Source: Robiginitomaculum_A sp036478535 (lineage in GTDB: Bacteria > Pseudomonadota > Alphaproteobacteria > Caulobacterales > Maricaulaceae). From it: a stretch of 64,000 nt of DNA. Below, piece by piece: positions 1 through 8,845 of this stretch. The translations under genes were made by a program, and so were the position numbers. Below the pieces are notes generated by a model, which was not told where the DNA came from, did no database searches, and saw only the letters and a list, made by a program, of their open reading frames with translations. The DNA lies in NCBI GenBank assembly GCA_965224735.1, contig OZ245059.1, positions 1,550,001-1,614,000 on the forward strand. The letters run 5' to 3'. How positions within the stretch are numbered: position 1 is the first letter of the stretch; each line of letters starts with the position of its first letter.

Positions 1-2
1 GC

Positions 3-767
3 ACCTATGCCCTCATAGTCCACCTAATTATCAACTTATATATTCAGCCCTACTCATTTCGCAAAATGCGTGAGGCTCTTTTGGAAGTGCGCACGGACGT
101 AGCATCGCGTATGGTTCGTGCAGGTGAGTTTAGTCAGCCCACCCCAGGGCTAACTGTTTACGCAAGCGAAATATTGCCCTCAGGGCGCATGAAAAACGTA
201 ATGATATATGATACCCGCAGCGCAGATACACCCATCACCTATGCTGCGCGCGAAGGGATTATATCCTCAAAAGATGGAAATACCAGTTTCACCTTTATTG
301 ATGGGAGCCTCAATTTTATCAATGATGAAGGCACAATGGACGTTACAAATTTCGAATCTTACACATATAATCTAACAAATATCCTGGCTGTCGATCCTGT
401 TTTGCACCTTAAGTCATCTGATCGATATTTATATGAACTGTTTTACCCAGATCCAAATACCTTAATTGATCTGCGTCATAAGAAAAAATACAAAGCTGAA
501 GCTCATGCGCGCTTATCTGCGCCGCTCTATAATATAGCTTTAGTCTTGATGGCACTCGCTTTTCTTGTTCGAGGGGAACACAGGAAAATGGGTTATGGCC
601 GCCGAATAGCCCTCGCAGCGGCTATGGGATTCGGTCTTAGGCTTATCGGCTTTGCACTCGTCTCAACTGCAGAAAGCGATTCTGCTTTAAACGCGGTGCA
701 ATATGTAGTTCCTTTAGGCGCAAGTTTTGTTCTCTCTTGGTATCTGTTCAGCAAAAAAGGCGTGTGA
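3..767 (+). CDS. lptF: LPS export ABC transporter permease LptF (5' part outside window)
   Basis: Partial gene whose reading frame is open from the window edge. LptF pairs with LptG and the LptB ATPase to pull LPS from the inner membrane onto the Lpt bridge. What remains is the end of the first membrane block, the periplasmic beta-rich domain, and three C-terminal membrane segments (around 535-590, 600-660 and 690-750 nt) as in the YjgP/YjgQ family. The stop lies 4 nt before the lptG start, so the two are co-translated. The first in-frame ATG (66) is inside the protein and is not the real start. Confidence 0.88.
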   Translation, partial: TYALIVHLIINLYIQPYSFRKMREALLEVRTDVASRMVRAGEFSQPTPGLTVYASEILPSGRMKNVMIYDTRSADTPITYAAREGIISSKDGNTSFTFIDGSLNFINDEGTMDVTNFESYTYNLTNILAVDPVLHLKSSDRYLYELFYPDPNTLIDLRHKKKYKAEAHARLSAPLYNIALVLMALAFLVRGEHRKMGYGRRIALAAAMGFGLRLIGFALVSTAESDSALNAVQYVVPLGASFVLSWYLFSKKGV

Positions 768-771
768 CATC

Positions 772-1869
772 ATGATATATACTTTAAATAAGTATCTTAC
801 GCTTTGGATTTTTAAGGGTATTTTTATCGCCTTTATCATTATTACAGGCATAATAATTTTGGTAGATTTCGTGGAAACATCACGAAATTTGGGTACAAAC
901 AACACTATTAACTCTCTAACAAAGCTTTCTCTTGCAGGCTTGAATGCCCCGCAGCTTGTCGAAAAAACTATCCCATTCGCCATTCTTTTTGGCGTTATGG
1001 GTACGCTTTTCTCCCTCAATAAACGTTCAGAATTTATCATCATGCGCGCCGCAGGGCTTTCCGTATGGAAATTTTTGAAACCAGCAATGTTTATGAGTGC
1101 AATCATTGGCATTATTTGGACGTTTGCCTTCAACCCACTCGCTGCGATCTCAGCACGAAAACATCAAGCAATGATCGCTAAAATAACTGGTGGCGAAGGT
1201 ATACAAAATCAAAAAACCGATATCTGGATTCGCGAAGGAAATGAAGACGGGCACGTTGTTATTCATGCCAAAAGCGCAAATATTGCGGCCCACGAAATTT
1301 ACAATGTGACATTTTATTATTTCTTTTTAGACAGTGCTAATAAGCCCAAATTCACAACTCGTTACGATGCTAAGAGCGCTAAATTACACAAAAACAATTA
1401 TTGGGTAATTACTGATCTTACCGAAAATGTGGCAGGTAAACCGCCTCAGTATTCAAAAACCCGTTCCATTCCAACCTCTATAGATTGGGAAACACTGCGC
1501 GAACTATCAAGTACAAAAAATATGCCATCCTTCTGGAATATCACCAGCGAAATAAAAAAAGCAAAACAAGCAGGATTTGATACAACGCGCCTTTATTTGC
1601 AATTTAACAAGCTTCTAGCTCTCCCAGTCCTTTTGCTTGCCATGACAATTATAGCTGCTTGCGCGGCGATTAACCTGGCACGAGAGGGCGGGACATTACG
1701 CCTTCTTATTGCGGGCGGGACTCTTGGCTTTGGTGTTTATTTTACCGATAACATTATCAGCGCATTTGGAGAAACTGGTGCCCTGCCCCCTATGCTTGCG
1801 GCTTGGTCCGTGCCGATTCTGGTGCTTTGTCTTGGCATTGTTTTTCTCTCAAAAATGGAAGACGGTTAA
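772..1869 (+). CDS. lptG: LPS export ABC transporter permease LptG
   Basis: About 365 residues, normal for LptG, the partner of LptF in LPS export. Membrane segments lie at residues ~12-35, ~60-80 and ~100-120, then a periplasmic domain, then three more segments at the C-terminus, the usual YjgP/YjgQ layout. The ATG at 772 was chosen over an upstream in-frame ATG (727) because it gives the family N-terminus (MIYTLNKYLTLWIFKG) and avoids a 41-nt overlap with lptF. In many alphaproteobacteria lptD follows; here surA follows after only ~80 nt. Confidence 0.92.
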   Translation: MIYTLNKYLTLWIFKGIFIAFIIITGIIILVDFVETSRNLGTNNTINSLTKLSLAGLNAPQLVEKTIPFAILFGVMGTLFSLNKRSEFIIMRAAGLSVWKFLKPAMFMSAIIGIIWTFAFNPLAAISARKHQAMIAKITGGEGIQNQKTDIWIREGNEDGHVVIHAKSANIAAHEIYNVTFYYFFLDSANKPKFTTRYDAKSAKLHKNNYWVITDLTENVAGKPPQYSKTRSIPTSIDWETLRELSSTKNMPSFWNITSEIKKAKQAGFDTTRLYLQFNKLLALPVLLLAMTIIAACAAINLAREGGTLRLLIAGGTLGFGVYFTDNIISAFGETGALPPMLAAWSVPILVLCLGIVFLSKMEDG

Positions 1870-1951
1870 TTGATATTTTTTAATGATATGGCGATTGCTT
1901 AAGCAAAAAAAATGCCTATGCTATCGCAAAATACCAATAGGAAATTGTACA

Positions 1952-3220
1952 ATGAAAATATCCTTTAATAAAGCTGTCTCCACAACCTTGTTGGTTTGCA
2001 CTGTGGCTATATCACCTTTATTTTGCGCCCGAATAGCTAACGCACAACAAGTATCTCATGGCATAGCTGCCGTAGTGAACGATGATGTTGTGACAACATA
2101 TGATTTAAAACAGCGCGCCCGTTTTATGATTGTAACACAAGGCATCAAGCCAGATGAAAAAACACAACAGCGCATTATACGCCAAGCAATGCGCACATTA
2201 GTAGACGAAAAATTACAAATGCAAGAAGCACAAAAATACGAGCAAACCATCTCTGAACAAGAGATTATGCAAGGTGTACAAAATGTTATTTCACGAAACG
2301 GTATCAACGTAAACGAATTCACTCAAAACCTTGCTGCGGCAGGTATTCCTTTAACCACACTTAAAGATCAAATGAGAGCAGAAATTGCTTGGCAGCGTAT
2401 CATAGGCGGGCTTTACGGTTCGCGTATTCGGATTAGCGATGCACAAATTGATGAAACTTTGAACCGCATTACAGCAAATTCGAGCAAACCAAGTTACCGC
2501 GTGGCCGAAATTTTTATTGAAGCTACACCAGATATTGGCGGCATGGAAGGCGCTATGCAGGGCGGAGAAGCCATGGTTGCTCAGCTCAAAGAAGGCGCGC
2601 CGTTCCGAGTTTTGGCACAACAATTTTCCTCCGCAGCATCAGCTGCCAAAGGCGGCGATATTGGCTGGGTTGCAGAGGGCGAACTTCGCGAGGAAATCAA
2701 TGCAGTGCTACCACAAATGGAAAAAGGGTCTATTTCGAAGCCTATTACTGTGCCAGGCGGCGTCTATGTCATCGCGCTGATTGATAAACAAATATCAAAA
2801 TCCGAAACATTTTATAAACTTGGGCAAATTAACTACAAGGTTGACGATGAAAGTGAAACCCCGGCAGCGCGTACGGCTATTAAAGCCGCGAGTGCCAAAC
2901 TAAAATCTTGCGATACGCTTAAAAAAGATGTTGAAGGCATGGACGGTATTGCAGCCCAAAATATGGGCGAAGTAAAAGCTTCCGATCTTGGCGAAGAAAT
3001 CATTGAACTCCTTAGCAAAACCAATGTTGGCGAAGTTTCAGAACCTCTTGTCCTGCCAACAGGCGTTGTCGGAATTTTGGTATGCGACCGTAAAGTTAGA
3101 GGTGCCAACATCCCTAATCGCAATCAAATCGAGAATCGCTTGATGTCCCAACAAGAAGCCATTGCCTCTAAACGGCACCTTCGAAATCTTCGCAGAAAAG
3201 CCACCATTGTCACGCGGTAA
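1952..3220 (+). CDS. surA: Periplasmic chaperone and peptidyl-prolyl isomerase SurA
   Basis: About 422 residues. SurA escorts unfolded outer-membrane proteins through the periplasm to the BAM complex. The N-terminus is a Sec signal peptide (hydrophobic core ~13-30, cleavage near ANAQQ), followed by the SurA N domain (VSHGIAAVVNDDVVTTYDL) and two parvulin-type regions, the first recognisable around GGDIGWVAEGEL. Start 1952 has an AGGA ribosome site 10 nt upstream and begins at the signal peptide; an upstream in-frame ATG (1883) would add 23 residues. It overlaps the start of pdxA, as in the usual surA-pdxA-rsmA operon. Confidence 0.92.
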   Translation: MKISFNKAVSTTLLVCTVAISPLFCARIANAQQVSHGIAAVVNDDVVTTYDLKQRARFMIVTQGIKPDEKTQQRIIRQAMRTLVDEKLQMQEAQKYEQTISEQEIMQGVQNVISRNGINVNEFTQNLAAAGIPLTTLKDQMRAEIAWQRIIGGLYGSRIRISDAQIDETLNRITANSSKPSYRVAEIFIEATPDIGGMEGAMQGGEAMVAQLKEGAPFRVLAQQFSSAASAAKGGDIGWVAEGELREEINAVLPQMEKGSISKPITVPGGVYVIALIDKQISKSETFYKLGQINYKVDDESETPAARTAIKAASAKLKSCDTLKKDVEGMDGIAAQNMGEVKASDLGEEIIELLSKTNVGEVSEPLVLPTGVVGILVCDRKVRGANIPNRNQIENRLMSQQEAIASKRHLRNLRRKATIVTR

Positions 3221-4211
3221 ATCTTCGGACCTACCCATAGCGCTAACCATGGGCGACGCTGCTGGTATTGGCCCAGAAATTACCGACAAAGCTTGGAATT
3301 CACTCAGTGGTGACACTAAAAATTGTTTTTTTATTATTGCTGATCCAGCGCTTTATCGAAAAGCAAAAGTAATTGAAAAACCGCAGCAAGCTGTTGATAT
3401 TTTTCAAACGGCTCTGCCCGTACTCCCTATTGCGTGTCCAAAAGTAATTGCAGGGCAGCCACAAGTAAATGCCGCAAAGGTAATTACGAAATCTATCGAC
3501 ATGGCTGTGAATTTTGCACTATCAGGACAAGCAAGCGCTGTGGTCACCAACCCTATAGCCAAAGATATTTTATATGGTGCCGGGTTTGAGTTTCCTGGCC
3601 ATACAGAGTATCTTGCAGAACTCACCAAAGACCATAATCCGCCCTATGCTCGCGGCCCAATTATGATGCTCAGCGCACAGGATTTACGTGTTGCGCTTGC
3701 GACTATTCATATCTCTATTTTTGACGTTCCAAGAGTTCTAAATTCAGAGAGAATAATCCATGCTGCACAAGTTTTACACGGCGCGCTAACTACAGACTTA
3801 GGCCTGACCAATCCTCGTATAGCTATGACGGGGCTGAACCCACATGCAGGCGAGAACGGCGCACTTGGTAGCGAAGAACGGGATTATATAAACCCGTGCG
3901 CCGAAGAATTACGCAAATCTGGCATCAACATTACCAATGCTCAACCTGCCGACACTTTGTTTCACCAAGAAGCCCGTCAAGGCTATGATGCTGTGCTTGC
4001 AATGTATCATGACCAAGGGCTTATCCCCGTCAAAAGCCTGGATTTTCACGGCGGCGTTAACAGCACACTTGGCTTGCCTATTGTGCGTACTTCACCTGAT
4101 CATGGCACTGCATTTAATATTGCTGGTAAAGGTTTAGCGCGCCCAAATAGTCTTATCGCAGCCATGAAACAGGCCAGGTTTATTGCCAGAAATAGGCGTA
4201 AATATGCATAA
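3207..4211 (+). CDS. pdxA: 4-hydroxythreonine-4-phosphate dehydrogenase PdxA
   Basis: NAD-dependent oxidation and decarboxylation of 4-phosphohydroxy-L-threonine in pyridoxal phosphate synthesis. Family signatures are clear: LPIALTMGDAAGIGPE at the N-terminus, TNPIAKDILYGAGFEFPGHTE, the metal-binding GLNPHAGENG, MYHDQGLIPVK and the C-terminal RTSPDHGTAF. No ATG lies at the expected start. TTG 3207 gives a ~334-residue protein beginning MSRGKSSDLP; TTG 3162 is an alternative that overlaps surA by 59 nt. The stop overlaps rsmA by 8 nt. Confidence 0.92.
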   Translation: MSRGKSSDLPIALTMGDAAGIGPEITDKAWNSLSGDTKNCFFIIADPALYRKAKVIEKPQQAVDIFQTALPVLPIACPKVIAGQPQVNAAKVITKSIDMAVNFALSGQASAVVTNPIAKDILYGAGFEFPGHTEYLAELTKDHNPPYARGPIMMLSAQDLRVALATIHISIFDVPRVLNSERIIHAAQVLHGALTTDLGLTNPRIAMTGLNPHAGENGALGSEERDYINPCAEELRKSGINITNAQPADTLFHQEARQGYDAVLAMYHDQGLIPVKSLDFHGGVNSTLGLPIVRTSPDHGTAFNIAGKGLARPNSLIAAMKQARFIARNRRKYA

Positions 4212-5052
4212 TTTGCCCCCGCTTCGCGATGTTTTAAATCGGTATACCCTATCTGCAAAGAAAAGCTTCGGGCAACACTTCCTGCTCGACTTAAACCTAA
4301 CCGATAAAATTGCGCGCTTGTGTGCCCCCCACCCTGTTATTGCTGAAATAGGCTCTGGCCCTGGCGGGCTGACACGTTCTTTGCTTATGGCTAAAACGGA
4401 ACATGTTTTTGCTCTTGAAAAGGATGCACGCTTTATTCCTGTTCTAGAAGATATCGCCAAAGTTTCCAGCAAGCGGCTCACCATATTAGAGGCTGACGCG
4501 CTAAAAGTCGATTTGGCAAGTTTGTCCGAACAACGCCCTATGCGCATATGCGCAAACCTGCCTTATAATGTGGGAACAAAATTGGTGATTAACTGGCTCA
4601 CGGCCAGTCCGGTTTTTTGGGACAAAATGGTACTTATGCTGCAAAAAGAAGTGGCTGAACGTATAGCCGCAAGCCCTAGTAGCAAAACATATGGCCGCCT
4701 TACCGTATTAGCTCAATCCATAAGCACCGTGCGCATCGCCTTTGAAGTCCCCGCCAGCGCCTTTACGCCGCCGCCCAAAGTCGATAGCGCTGTGATCGTC
4801 ATGGATATATTACCCGAAGAGAAGCGGTTCTCTGATCTAAAAACACTGGGGAAAATCACTGCCGCTTGTTTTGGGCAAAGACGGAAAATGTTGCGGAAAT
4901 CATTACAAAACCTAGCGAAAGAATATGGGGTGGATTTGAAAGTTTGGCTGGAAAGCGCAAACATAGATCCAACAATACGTCCAGAAACATTGGACATAAC
5001 GGGGTTTCACAAACTTACGAGTGTCTTTACTGCCCTTCGGTCAGACCTTTAA
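4204..5052 (+). CDS. rsmA: 16S rRNA (A1518/A1519) dimethyltransferase RsmA
   Basis: Dimethylates two adjacent adenines in the 3' hairpin of 16S rRNA using SAM (KsgA). Motifs: KSFGQHFLLD near the N-terminus, SAM-binding motif EIGSGPGGLT, the acidic motif ALEKD, catalytic NLPYNVGT, and the FTPPPKVDSAV segment of the C-terminal domain. About 282 residues, normal length. ATG 4204 overlaps the pdxA stop by 8 nt, consistent with translational coupling; an earlier ATG (4183) would add seven non-family residues. The 3' end runs 26 nt into the convergent gmk gene. Confidence 0.94.
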   Translation: MHNLPPLRDVLNRYTLSAKKSFGQHFLLDLNLTDKIARLCAPHPVIAEIGSGPGGLTRSLLMAKTEHVFALEKDARFIPVLEDIAKVSSKRLTILEADALKVDLASLSEQRPMRICANLPYNVGTKLVINWLTASPVFWDKMVLMLQKEVAERIAASPSSKTYGRLTVLAQSISTVRIAFEVPASAFTPPPKVDSAVIVMDILPEEKRFSDLKTLGKITAACFGQRRKMLRKSLQNLAKEYGVDLKVWLESANIDPTIRPETLDITGFHKLTSVFTALRSDL

Positions 5053-5677
5053 TAAAAGGCCCAAGCCATAATTGATGGCGGCGTTTCATACGCTCTGCGT
5101 GGATGATTGTTCGTAGATCATCCATAGCACCCTCAATATCATCATTAACAATAACATAGTCATATTCGGCCCAATGACTCATCTCGGATTCGGATTTTGC
5201 CATACGTTTGGCAATAACCGATGCACTGTCTTGCGCGCGGGTTTTAAGGCGACTCTCAAGTTCTCGCTTCGAGGGAGGCAAAATAAAGATATTCACCAAA
5301 TCATCGGACGCGGCTTGGGTGAGCTGCTGCGCGCCTTGCCAATCAATATCAAAAAGAACGTCTTTGCCATGCCCAAGTGCTTCTTTGACAGGGCCGCGAG
5401 GCGTGCCATAATAATTATCAAACACTTTCGCGTATTCCAAAAACTCTTCATCCTCGCGCATATCATCAAATTTGGCTTTGCTGACAAAAAAATAATGAAC
5501 TCCGTCAACTTCGCCTGAACGCGGGGGGCGCGTTGTTGCCGATACTGAAAGCGTAATACCGCAATCTTCCTTAAGAAGCGTCCGCGTTAGCGTGCTTTTC
5601 CCAGCGCCTGATGGCGAGGAAAGAATTATCATAAGGCCACGACGGCTCTTTTTCATAGTATCCAGATTATTCGACAT
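5027..5677 (-). CDS. gmk: Guanylate kinase
   Basis: ATP-dependent phosphorylation of GMP to GDP. P-loop SSPSGAGKST near residues 20-29, the GMP-binding region SVSATTRPPRSGEVDGVHYFF, and the lid region follow the family order; 216 residues is normal. The start overlaps the end of yicC by 11 nt with AGGG upstream, the usual yicC-gmk coupling. An internal ATG at residue 8 is possible. The stop codon lies inside the convergent rsmA coding sequence. Confidence 0.94.
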   Translation of the reverse strand: MSNNLDTMKKSRRGLMIILSSPSGAGKSTLTRTLLKEDCGITLSVSATTRPPRSGEVDGVHYFFVSKAKFDDMREDEEFLEYAKVFDNYYGTPRGPVKEALGHGKDVLFDIDWQGAQQLTQAASDDLVNIFILPPSKRELESRLKTRAQDSASVIAKRMAKSESEMSHWAEYDYVIVNDDIEGAMDDLRTIIHAERMKRRHQLWLGPFIKGLTEGQ

Positions 5678-5978
5678 TGGCAGCTTGTTCCCTACATTGT
5701 TCGATTAAACTTTTCATCTTAAGACCAATGCGCGTTAGCGCTATGTCAGTAGATTTACAACAAAGCATATTGAATTCGCGAATATTCTTTTGCGATAGAA
5801 AGTTTAGTTTTAGCTTAATTGGTGGGCTTTGTTTTAAAAGAATTTTTGCTTGCTTAATATAAGCATCCAACCGATCAAGGCCTTCAGGCGCATCTGCTTT
5901 CACAGCACGCACTTCCCAGACCCAGTTTGTGTCATCATAACTGCCCTTAGCGGAGCCATATCCAGTCATACTTTTCAT
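5667..5978 (-). CDS. yicC: Internally deleted YicC-family protein
   Basis: YicC proteins are about 290 residues and function as an endoribonuclease in E. coli. This one has 103. Residues 1-27 match the family start (MKSMTGYGSA ... WVWEVRAVK), and residues ~28-103 match the extreme C-terminus (GLDRLDAYIKQAK ... TRIGLKMKSLIEQCREQAANVE). Roughly 190 central residues are missing with the frame kept. It sits at the conserved position between mltG and gmk, overlapping gmk by 11 nt and touching the mltG stop by 1 nt. It may only keep translation of the operon coupled, or be a vestige. Confidence 0.75.
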   Translation of the reverse strand: MKSMTGYGSAKGSYDDTNWVWEVRAVKADAPEGLDRLDAYIKQAKILLKQSPPIKLKLNFLSQKNIREFNMLCCKSTDIALTRIGLKMKSLIEQCREQAANVE

Positions 5979-7066
5979 TATTGCACTTCACGTTTTTGAG
6001 AATCTCGCTTACGAACCCGCTCAATCTTGCGCCATTTCTTGACGTTATTAATGTGCTCGCGCAAAGTTTTAGCAAACACATGTCCGCCCGTTCCATCCGC
6101 AACGAAAAACAAATCATTCGTTGTTGCAGGGTTTAAAACAGCAATAATAGCCGCCTTGCCTGGATTACAAATCGGCGTTTTGGGCAGTCCGTCAATCTGA
6201 TACGTATTCCAGTCGGTTTTCCTATCAATCTCAGAGCGCCGTAGCCCTCGCCCTAATTTTTCCCCGCCCGTAATGCCATAGATAATCGTCGAATCGGATT
6301 CAAGTCGCATGCCTTTATGCAGGCGATTGACAAAAACAGCGGCGATCCGCGCCCGTTCTAAATGAACCCCAGTTTCTTTTTCAACAATAGATGCTAAAAT
6401 AATCGCTTCAGCTTTAGTTTTAAACGGTAACCCATCAGCACGGTTTGGCCAAAGTTTATCAATCGCATTCGTGTGTGCTTTAATCATTTTTTTAATGAGC
6501 TGATCTTTGCTCATTGATTTTGGCAGCAAATAAGTTTCAGGGAGTAAAGAACCTTCGTCTGGCACGGAGAGTACATTACCAGAAATATTCTGTACTGCTT
6601 TTATCTGGCGCACGATTTGTGCACTCGTAAGGCCTTCAGCAATAGTAATCGGGTACAAAACTGCCTGCCCATTTTTCAAAATACCATAAACATCACGCAT
6701 ACTCATAGCGGGCGGAATAGCGTACTCTCCAGCGTTGAGACGAGTTTCGCCGCCATCCATTTTGATAAAAATTTTGAACGTAAACTTGCTTTTGATAACG
6801 CCTTCTTTTTCAAGTTTGGCAGCAATCACCGAAAGCCCTGCCCCCTTGGGAATTTCAAAAACTTGCTCTGCTTTTAATGGTCCATCTTTTATATAACCGT
6901 ATTTCAAAACGCTATATCCTATGATGCCAAAGGCAATCATAAAGGTGAGCATGGCGATTATCATCATCGTCGCAATACCAAAGGCATGGCGCTTAGTCAG
7001 GCCATCTTCTTGGCCATCTTCTTGGTCGTCATTTTGTAGAGCTTCTGTATTTTGTTTTCGGAGCAT
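5978..7066 (-). CDS. mltG: Endolytic murein transglycosylase MltG
   Basis: Inner-membrane lytic transglycosylase that cleaves nascent glycan strands and ends their elongation. An acidic cytoplasmic N-terminus is followed by one membrane segment (~29-55) and the YceG domain. The catalytic Glu is in ILASIVEKETG; NRLHKGMRLESD and the C-terminal region GLPKTPICNPG ... DLFFVADGTGGHVFA are typical. 362 residues. The acidic tail contains a short repeat (QEDGQEDG) from a 12-bp DNA duplication. It follows fabF by 8 nt, as in other alphaproteobacteria. Confidence 0.93.
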   Translation of the reverse strand: MLRKQNTEALQNDDQEDGQEDGLTKRHAFGIATMMIIAMLTFMIAFGIIGYSVLKYGYIKDGPLKAEQVFEIPKGAGLSVIAAKLEKEGVIKSKFTFKIFIKMDGGETRLNAGEYAIPPAMSMRDVYGILKNGQAVLYPITIAEGLTSAQIVRQIKAVQNISGNVLSVPDEGSLLPETYLLPKSMSKDQLIKKMIKAHTNAIDKLWPNRADGLPFKTKAEAIILASIVEKETGVHLERARIAAVFVNRLHKGMRLESDSTIIYGITGGEKLGRGLRRSEIDRKTDWNTYQIDGLPKTPICNPGKAAIIAVLNPATTNDLFFVADGTGGHVFAKTLREHINNVKKWRKIERVRKRDSQKREVQ

Positions 7067-7074
7067 ACCCGCTT

Positions 7075-8382
7075 CTAATCAGATTCGGCGCAGTTGCCAA
7101 AAATAATCGACGCATTTGTGCCCCCAAATCCAAATGAATTTGAAAGCGCTGCGTTTATAGTGCGTTTTCTTGCTTTTAGAGGCACAAGGTCTATAGAGCT
7201 TTCAACAGATGGGTTGTTTAAGTTCAATGTCGGCGGCGCAATCTGGTCTCGCACCGCCAATATTGAGAACACAGCTTCAATCGCGCCCGCAGCACCCAGC
7301 AAATGCCCAGTAGCAGATTTTGTTGAAGACATTGAGATGCGGCTGCAATCTTTGCCAAACAACTTCTCCACGGCTTTTAGTTCAATTTCATCGCCTACAG
7401 GCGTAGAAGTACCATGGGCGTTGACATAATCAATATCAGAAGGTTCGATGCCAGCATCGGCAAAAGCCATTTTCATGGCGCGGTAACCACCATCCCCATC
7501 AGGTGCAGGGCTAGTTATATGATATGCATCACTAGAGAGGCCATACCCTTTAAATTCAGTATAGATTTTTGCACCCCGAGCGACTGCGTGTTCATACTCT
7601 TCCAAAACAAGTGCACCAGCGCCCTCGCCCATCAAAAACCCATCGCGACCCGCATCATAAGGCCTGGAAGCCGTTTCTGGCTCATCATTGTATCCCGTAG
7701 TTATAGCCCGGCAGGCAACAAAACTGGCAATACCAAGCCTGCAAACCGCAGCTTCCGCTCCGCCAGCGATCATTACCTCCGCATCGCCACGCTGTATCAA
7801 ACGCGCCGCATCACCAATAGCGTGCGCGCCTGTAGCGCATGCCGTGACCACGCTATGGTTAGGCCCTTTAAAGCCGTTACGGATAGAAATTTGCCCTGCG
7901 ACTAAATTGATAAGCATGCCTGGCACAACAAATGGGCTAAGCCGCCGTGGGCCTTTTTCATTCAAGATAAGGGAAGCGTTATAGGTAGTTTCGAGCCCGC
8001 CAATGCCAGAGCCAAACAATACCCCTGCGCGCTCCGCCTCAGGGCTGTCTTTATCAATGCTTATACCCGCATCGCGAATTGCTTCGTCAGAAGCAGCAAT
8101 ACCGTAAAGAATAAAGTCATCAATGCGTTTTTGCTCGCGCTTGGGCAAAACAGTATCAGGATCAAAGCTACCCTTAATATCTGGACCACCGCCGCCGCGC
8201 CCATCAACGCGCGGAACCATAGCCGCAATTTTGCAGGCTAAATCCGCAGTCTCAAAATGCGAAATCTGGCTTGCGCCAGATTTTCCGTCTATTAAACGTT
8301 CCCAAGCCGTTTTCACATCCACCCCGAGCGGTGAAATAATGCCTAATCCAGTAACAACGACTCTTCTGGCTTTTAGGGGCAT
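7075..8382 (-). CDS. fabF: Beta-ketoacyl-ACP synthase II FabF
   Basis: Condenses malonyl-ACP with acyl-ACP in fatty-acid elongation. Thiolase fold with the catalytic triad visible: Cys in VVTACATGAHAIGDA, His in NAHGTSTPVGD and His in SATGHLLGAAGAIE. The C-terminal NSFGFGGTNAS completes the active site. 435 residues, slightly long because of a Gly-rich insertion near residue 60-80 (VDGRGGGGPDIKG). It lies 18 nt downstream of acpP, the standard acpP-fabF-mltG order. Confidence 0.95.
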   Translation of the reverse strand: MPLKARRVVVTGLGIISPLGVDVKTAWERLIDGKSGASQISHFETADLACKIAAMVPRVDGRGGGGPDIKGSFDPDTVLPKREQKRIDDFILYGIAASDEAIRDAGISIDKDSPEAERAGVLFGSGIGGLETTYNASLILNEKGPRRLSPFVVPGMLINLVAGQISIRNGFKGPNHSVVTACATGAHAIGDAARLIQRGDAEVMIAGGAEAAVCRLGIASFVACRAITTGYNDEPETASRPYDAGRDGFLMGEGAGALVLEEYEHAVARGAKIYTEFKGYGLSSDAYHITSPAPDGDGGYRAMKMAFADAGIEPSDIDYVNAHGTSTPVGDEIELKAVEKLFGKDCSRISMSSTKSATGHLLGAAGAIEAVFSILAVRDQIAPPTLNLNNPSVESSIDLVPLKARKRTINAALSNSFGFGGTNASIIFGNCAESD

Positions 8383-8400
8383 ATTTTTAATATGGGTAAG

Positions 8401-8637
8401 TTATTTGATAGCTGCTGTGATAAATTTAACGGCATCACCAACGGTTTGGATAGTTTCTGCTGCGTCATCAGGAATTTCAATATCGAATTCTTCTTCAAAA
8501 GCCATAACAAGCTCGACATTATCGAGACTATCTGCACCAAGATCATCGATAAAGTTGGCTTTTTCGGTTACTTTGTCCTCATCACAATCGAGGTGTTCAA
8601 CAACCATTTTAGTAACGCTAGCTAGTACGTCTGACAT
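8401..8637 (-). CDS. acpP: Acyl carrier protein
   Basis: Small acidic carrier (78 residues) of fatty-acid intermediates. The phosphopantetheine attachment Ser is in the motif LGADSLDNVELVM. The start at 8637 (MSDVLASV) has AAAGGAAT upstream; a longer frame starting at 8664 adds residues foreign to the family. It is separated from fabG by ~200 nt, so it probably has its own promoter, consistent with the high expression expected of ACP. Confidence 0.96.
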   Translation of the reverse strand: MSDVLASVTKMVVEHLDCDEDKVTEKANFIDDLGADSLDNVELVMAFEEEFDIEIPDDAAETIQTVGDAVKFITAAIK

Positions 8638-8845
8638 ATGATATTCCTTTTCTTTGCTGCACAAAAAATTTGTGCGGCGGTTTTATCATTTTGATAGTAA
8701 AGCGTCCTCAAACGAATTTCAAGGGCAGACCAAACTTTCGGCGCCGAATTAGCACACAATGTTGTAAGTTGCTAGTCAAAACTACTGTTTTTAGCGCTAC
8801 ACAAAACATTGTCTCCATACGTCAACCAATGGTAAGCGAAATCCT

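Noticed and set aside
714..1133. 139-residue frame opposite lptG
   Set aside because: Entirely antisense to well-supported lptF/lptG coding sequence; composition is that of a shadow frame.
7414..7905. 163-residue frame on the + strand inside fabF
   Set aside because: It is the antisense shadow of a clear fabF gene, with no ribosome site or family resemblance.
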